This document shows, one piece after another, positions 60,567 through 64,000 of a stretch of DNA of 64,000 nucleotides. Both the position numbers and the translations under genes were made by a program. Position 1 is the stretch's first letter, and every line of letters starts with the position of its first letter. The stretch lies in the NCBI GenBank assembly GCA_019113745.1, contig DXGV01000045.1:1-64000 (forward strand). Direction: 5' to 3'. The notes beneath the pieces were generated by a model. The model was not told the DNA's origin and searched no databases. It was given only the letters and a program-made list of their open reading frames with translations. This DNA is from Candidatus Blautia intestinavium. Lineage in GTDB: Bacteria > Bacillota > Clostridia > Lachnospirales > Lachnospiraceae.

Positions 60567-61792
60567 CCTGTGATCTGATGTTTTTTAAATCCGATCTTTG
60601 CAAGGGGAGACAGGATCAGAGTCAGTACCGCGTATACGGCGGCGTTCATTGTAAACGAATCCAGAACCGCCGGGCCAACCTGATAGGAAATATACGACGC
60701 GAAGTTCGGTATAAGCGACTGGTACGGCGTCAAAAATACAAGGAGATTGTAAATACCTGCCGTCCCGTTGGGCGAAAGGAACATTGGGATAAAAAGAACA
60801 GGTATGACTATAGTCAGTACAAGATACGGACTTTTCATTTCAGACGACAGAAAAAGCGTCAGGCCGATCATGGCGGTCAGCACCAGATATACTACGCCCA
60901 GATTGACGAGTGTCCCTTCCAAAAAGGTAAGAGGATATGGAACAGAAGTTCCGTTGATCTGTAAAGGAAGATCCCACCCGTCGATACCATACGCCCCAAG
61001 GGGGATGGCAAAAGCTACAATAATATGCAGCGTAAAGGCAAGCAGTCCGAATAAAAAGGAAGCGGCGATCTTTGCTGTTCCCAGCTTTGTTTTGCCATAT
61101 CTGCAAGACAGCACCACCGCGTCTGTACCCGTCTGATACTCGCCGGAGAAAACAGGAGACAGGATGATGCAAATCGCCAGGATCGAAAAAATAAACAGTT
61201 CAGAACAGCTTATAATTACTTTCCAGCCTTCAAAATATCCGTACTGAAGGGGCGTCTCCACATTACCGTTCATCTTAAGCCAGTATTCTTTTTCCGTTTC
61301 AGATAATTTACGGGAGGGATCGTTTATGATCTTCTCGATCTTGTCCTGCCTTGCCTGGTAGAAATCCGTTTCCACGGAATCTTCTACCAAGGGCAGACTG
61401 TTGTATCCAACCGTTACGTTCGGCTCCGCAAAGTTTGCCGCGATCAGGTCAAGGAGGTTTTCCCTGTATGCAATATCGTTCCAGTAGGCGTCGTCCACCA
61501 GAAATTTTTCCTGGCCGTCGTATCCTATATTCGCAGGATCTCCAAAAAGCCCCTTTACTTCTTCTATCGTTTCCGCAACATACTCGTTCGTCAGCGGGAC
61601 AGAAATTTTCTCATACCGTTCCTTATTGCACCGAATGCCTTCAAGTCCCCGGTGAACGCCGTTCCCGTCGTAAGTCTGGTACTGTATTACCGGAAGGCCG
61701 AAGAAAACAGCCGTTATAATAAGGCTTACCAGCATCACTGCAATGGTCGATCTTCTCCGTAATATTTTCAGAAATTCATACTTGACCAGCAT
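60563..61792 (-). CDS. ABC-2-type permease subunit
   Basis: The 409-aa membrane protein has one N-terminal helix (about 16-36), a large extracellular loop (about 40-185) and a cluster of five or six helices in the second half (FIFSILAICIILSPVFSGE, FLFGLLAFTLHIIVAFAIPLG and later). It follows its ATPase gene and overlaps it by 17 bases. The three-gene set with the kinase below resembles bacteriocin or bacitracin resistance modules. The start at 61792 is inside the ATPase 3' end. Confidence 0.88.
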   Translation of the reverse strand: MLVKYEFLKILRRRSTIAVMLVSLIITAVFFGLPVIQYQTYDGNGVHRGLEGIRCNKERYEKISVPLTNEYVAETIEEVKGLFGDPANIGYDGQEKFLVDDAYWNDIAYRENLLDLIAANFAEPNVTVGYNSLPLVEDSVETDFYQARQDKIEKIINDPSRKLSETEKEYWLKMNGNVETPLQYGYFEGWKVIISCSELFIFSILAICIILSPVFSGEYQTGTDAVVLSCRYGKTKLGTAKIAASFLFGLLAFTLHIIVAFAIPLGAYGIDGWDLPLQINGTSVPYPLTFLEGTLVNLGVVYLVLTAMIGLTLFLSSEMKSPYLVLTIVIPVLFIPMFLSPNGTAGIYNLLVFLTPYQSLIPNFASYISYQVGPAVLDSFTMNAAVYAVLTLILSPLAKIGFKKHQITG

Positions 61793-62681
61793 TTTCGTTT
61801 TCACTCCTTTCCATTTGCGCGTCTTCTCCAAAATAGTAAAGAAACAGATCTTCAAGGCCTGGCCTGACAGCTTTTGCGCCGGCGCCCGGAGCCGTGTCGC
61901 TTATGATCCGCAGACGGACGGAATCCCTTTCGTGATGAAGGCTGATGACTGCAAAACGGCGGCTGTATTCCTCTGCCGCGCGTTGGTCTGTAAAAAGCTC
62001 CCAAACTTTCCCCTCGATCCCGTCTGTAACCGTCGCCATAGGCTCCTGCAGAATAAACCTTCCGTCTTTCATCATCAAAATCGTATCTACGATATAAGAA
62101 ACATCAGAGACAATATGCGTGGATAAAATCACGATCTTTTCCTTCGCGAAATCTGAAATAAGATTGCGGAACCGCACCCGCTCCTTTGGATCAAGTCCTG
62201 CGGTGGGCTCGTCAAGAATTAAAATCGACGGCGCGTTCAGTTCCGCCTGCGCGATCCCCAGACGCTGCTTCATACCGCCGGAAAAAGACCTGATTTTTTT
62301 CTCTGCCACGTCAGACAGATTTACCATATGGAGCAATTCGTCCGTGCGTTTTTTCGCCTTGTTTTTATCCAGCCCCTTTACGGCGGCTATATAAAGCATA
62401 AATTCGCGGGCGGTAAAATCAGGATAAAAGCCAAAGTCCTGGGGCATATATCCCAGATGTTCGTAATATTTTTCACCCAATGCTTCTATCCTTTCCCCAT
62501 TCAGACTGATCCTGCCGGACGTAGGCTCCAAAACGCCGCAGATCATTTTCATCAATGTGGTTTTTCCCGCTCCGTTAGAACCAAGCAGGCCGTACACTCC
62601 CGGCGTCAGGCATATGCTCACATCATTTACCGCGTATTTTTCACCGTACCGTTTGCTTAAATTTTGTAGTTGCAGTTTCAT
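61776..62681 (-). CDS. ABC transporter ATP-binding subunit
   Basis: The 302-aa ATPase has Walker A GSNGAGKTT, a Q-loop (YMPQDFGF), signature FSGGMKQRLGIA, Walker B ILILDEPTAGLDP and a C-terminal extension of about 80 residues used for regulation or dimer contacts. The start at 62681 follows AAAGGAG. It pairs with the downstream ABC-2 permease. The upstream kinase may sense the substrate. Confidence 0.95.
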   Translation of the reverse strand: MKLQLQNLSKRYGEKYAVNDVSICLTPGVYGLLGSNGAGKTTLMKMICGVLEPTSGRISLNGERIEALGEKYYEHLGYMPQDFGFYPDFTAREFMLYIAAVKGLDKNKAKKRTDELLHMVNLSDVAEKKIRSFSGGMKQRLGIAQAELNAPSILILDEPTAGLDPKERVRFRNLISDFAKEKIVILSTHIVSDVSYIVDTILMMKDGRFILQEPMATVTDGIEGKVWELFTDQRAAEEYSRRFAVISLHHERDSVRLRIISDTAPGAGAKAVRPGLEDLFLYYFGEDAQMERSENENAGQV

Positions 62682-62740
62682 TTTATCACTCCTTTTCCTA
62701 TGCATTTGGCCGCGTCCGCGCGGAACGTCTTTATATTAGA

Positions 62741-62775
62741 ACAGGCAGCCTATGCTTATAGCATAAGCTGCCTGT
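62741..62775 (-). terminator. Long inverted repeat between the kinase and ABC genes
   Basis: ACAGGCAGC-C-TATGCT pairs with AGCATA-A-GCTGCCTGT around a TAT loop. On the minus strand, a weak TCTAATAT follows. It may end or attenuate the kinase transcript before the ABC genes. Confidence 0.5.
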
Positions 62776-62809
62776 CTTAAGTCTGTCTTTTCCATATCTT
62801 AAGCTGACC

Positions 62810-64000
62810 TTAATTTCGAGCTGGAAGCAAAATGATAAATTCTGTTCCTGCATTCATCTTACTTTTAACCATAATATTTCCGCCGTGCAGCGTTACGATC
62901 TGTTTCGCGATCGCCAGTCCAAGGCCGCTGCCTTCCGGCTTTTCTTTTGTGTTTGTGCCCCTGTAATATCGGTCAAACAATTTTGCCTTGTCTTTTTCGC
63001 TGATGCCCACCCCATTATCCCGGACAGATATACGGGCACAGTTCTCAGGCGCCGCGCTGACTTCTACTTTTATCTTTGTATCCGCCGGATTGTGGATCAG
63101 CGCGTTAGTGATCAGATTTTTAACGGCGCGGCGAAACAATTCAGGATCAATACAGGCGGCAATATCCGGCGCGGCGCTTTCAAAACTGATATCACGGTCT
63201 GCAAACGCCGGATCGTTTATAATATCAATTACCCATTCCTTAATACAGCGCGCGATCCGCATGTTTCTTGGGCGATAAGGTATGGAGCCGGACTCAAGCT
63301 GATAAGTCAGTTTCAGATCGTCTATCAGCTTTTCGGTGTGATCCACATTTTTCAGTATGATCCTGCCATATTTTTGGATCTCCTGCTCCTCCTTTACAGA
63401 GCCGTCCCCAAGAAGTTCCGCATATCCTTTGATCGGGGAAAGCGGCGTTTTCAGATCGTGTGTAATATTCGCGATCCATTCCTGTCTTGTGCGCTCCGTT
63501 TCCTTCCGCACCTGGTCCGCCTGACGAAGCTCTCTGTCCATTTCATTAAGTGAAGCATAAATCCCGCTGAACATGCCTTTTTCTTTTATCTGGGTATAAT
63601 CCCGCGCGGTAAGCCTGCAGATCCCGTCTGTAACCTTTGATAATTTCCGCGAAAGCCAGACGCTGTATGCGAAAACAGAAGCCGCCAGAACACAGAACCC
63701 GATGGCGATAAGAAGCTTTGCCGCTGGAGAAAGGCGGGAAATCCTCGAGCCGTTATAAAGCAGCATATGTTTTCCGATATCATAAGGAAATCCCACAATA
63801 TAGCTGCATTCTTCATCCCCGCCGTCAAGACTGTTTACAAACAGCGTATATCCATCTGCATATTCACTGGTACTGAGCGCAAGCAGATCGGCGGCGGTAT
63901 ATTTTGCAGGGTAATTTTCCGGCTTATTATGAGAAAAAATTTCTCCGCCGTTTTCATCAAGAAACTGAACCCATAAGCCATATTCGTCCAGCCGTTCAAG
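62810..64000 (-). CDS. Sensor histidine kinase, N-terminus beyond window
   Basis: The frame is open to the right edge, so the gene is 5'-truncated; about 396 residues are visible. An extracellular sensor part is followed by a transmembrane helix (LLIAIGFCVLAASVFAY), a HAMP-like linker (RLTARDYTQIKEKG), HisKA with the phospho-His in ANITHDLKTPLS, and the HATPase motifs NLITNALIHN, DNGVGIS and GSGLGLAIAKQI. It is probably paired with a response regulator just outside the window. The ABC genes downstream are likely targets. Confidence 0.93.
   Translation of the reverse strand, partial: LERLDEYGLWVQFLDENGGEIFSHNKPENYPAKYTAADLLALSTSEYADGYTLFVNSLDGGDEECSYIVGFPYDIGKHMLLYNGSRISRLSPAAKLLIAIGFCVLAASVFAYSVWLSRKLSKVTDGICRLTARDYTQIKEKGMFSGIYASLNEMDRELRQADQVRKETERTRQEWIANITHDLKTPLSPIKGYAELLGDGSVKEEQEIQKYGRIILKNVDHTEKLIDDLKLTYQLESGSIPYRPRNMRIARCIKEWVIDIINDPAFADRDISFESAAPDIAACIDPELFRRAVKNLITNALIHNPADTKIKVEVSAAPENCARISVRDNGVGISEKDKAKLFDRYYRGTNTKEKPEGSGLGLAIAKQIVTLHGGNIMVKSKMNAGTEFIILLPARN

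Noticed and set aside
1-64000. tRNA or rRNA genes
   Set aside because: No cloverleaf-like gap with the GTTCAAATC-type T arm or rRNA sequence was found between the genes; a tRNAscan run would settle this.

Overview
The window looks like a chromosomal segment of a spore-forming, Gram-positive anaerobe of the class Clostridia, most likely Lachnospiraceae. The evidence is gene content and order: rplU-prp-rpmA-obg-yhbY-nadD-yqeK-rsfS, a TIGR03960 radical SAM / DUF2344 / RNase G cluster, recU, DUF6465, YqfC/YqfD, an alpha/beta SASP, a YlbJ-like protein and a fakA-recG pair. Shine-Dalgarno sites are strong GGAGG types, promoters are SigA-like, and GC content is moderate. No rRNA, tRNA, IS element, prophage or CRISPR array was seen. 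The taxonomic call is inference.

Layout, left to right. 1-5430: lexA with its own LexA box, then the leftward ribosome/GTPase/NAD cluster headed by the rplU promoter and leader. 5490-10840: a membrane protein, a VOC enzyme, RNase G, DUF2344 and the TIGR03960 radical SAM protein. 10840-11880: the one clearly degraded accessory patch. It holds an XRE regulator remnant, a diverged repeat pair and a broken type III toxin-antitoxin locus (promoter, three structured antitoxin-RNA repeats, and a toxin gene with an internal deletion). The patch lies directly behind an orphan OmpR-type response regulator, where a sensor kinase gene would normally be. 12660-13925: two hsp20 genes behind a CIRCE/HrcA operator. 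14000-18520: an XRE-membrane regulator, a hybrid XRE remnant, an ABC exporter and a membrane-anchored PQQ-like beta-propeller. 18590-24530: the hisZ-hisG-hisD-hisB-hisIE operon plus a GT2 glycosyltransferase. The HisIE protein carries an extra N-terminal HisF-like barrel without its catalytic aspartate.

24540-36110: recU, lepB, an RluA-type pseudouridine synthase, a YgiQ radical SAM protein, a small (p)ppGpp synthetase with a large leader hairpin, an M23 peptidase, pepD, a YlbJ-like protein, a DivIVA-like coiled-coil protein, coaD, rsmD, mgsA and a SASP. 36140-43900: DUF6465, recG, fakA, an Asp23 protein, rpmB, miaB and an M14-like peptidase with an altered zinc motif. 43900-54000: a large cell-surface protein, then proA, fthC, ynzC, proB, DUF3048, ybeY, phoH, yqfD, yqfC and DUF2284. 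54120-60570: a rightward block with an 859-aa PEP-synthase-like ATP-grasp protein behind a promoter-proximal terminator hairpin, and a heterodimeric ABC exporter behind a palindrome. 60560-64000: a leftward ABC-2 permease, its ATPase and a sensor kinase cut by the window edge.

The most interesting signals are the decayed type III toxin-antitoxin locus with covarying RNA repeats (11315-11870), the leader terminator before the 859-aa protein (54130-54231), the catalytically altered HisF-like domain fused to HisIE, and an M14 peptidase with Cys in place of the first zinc His.
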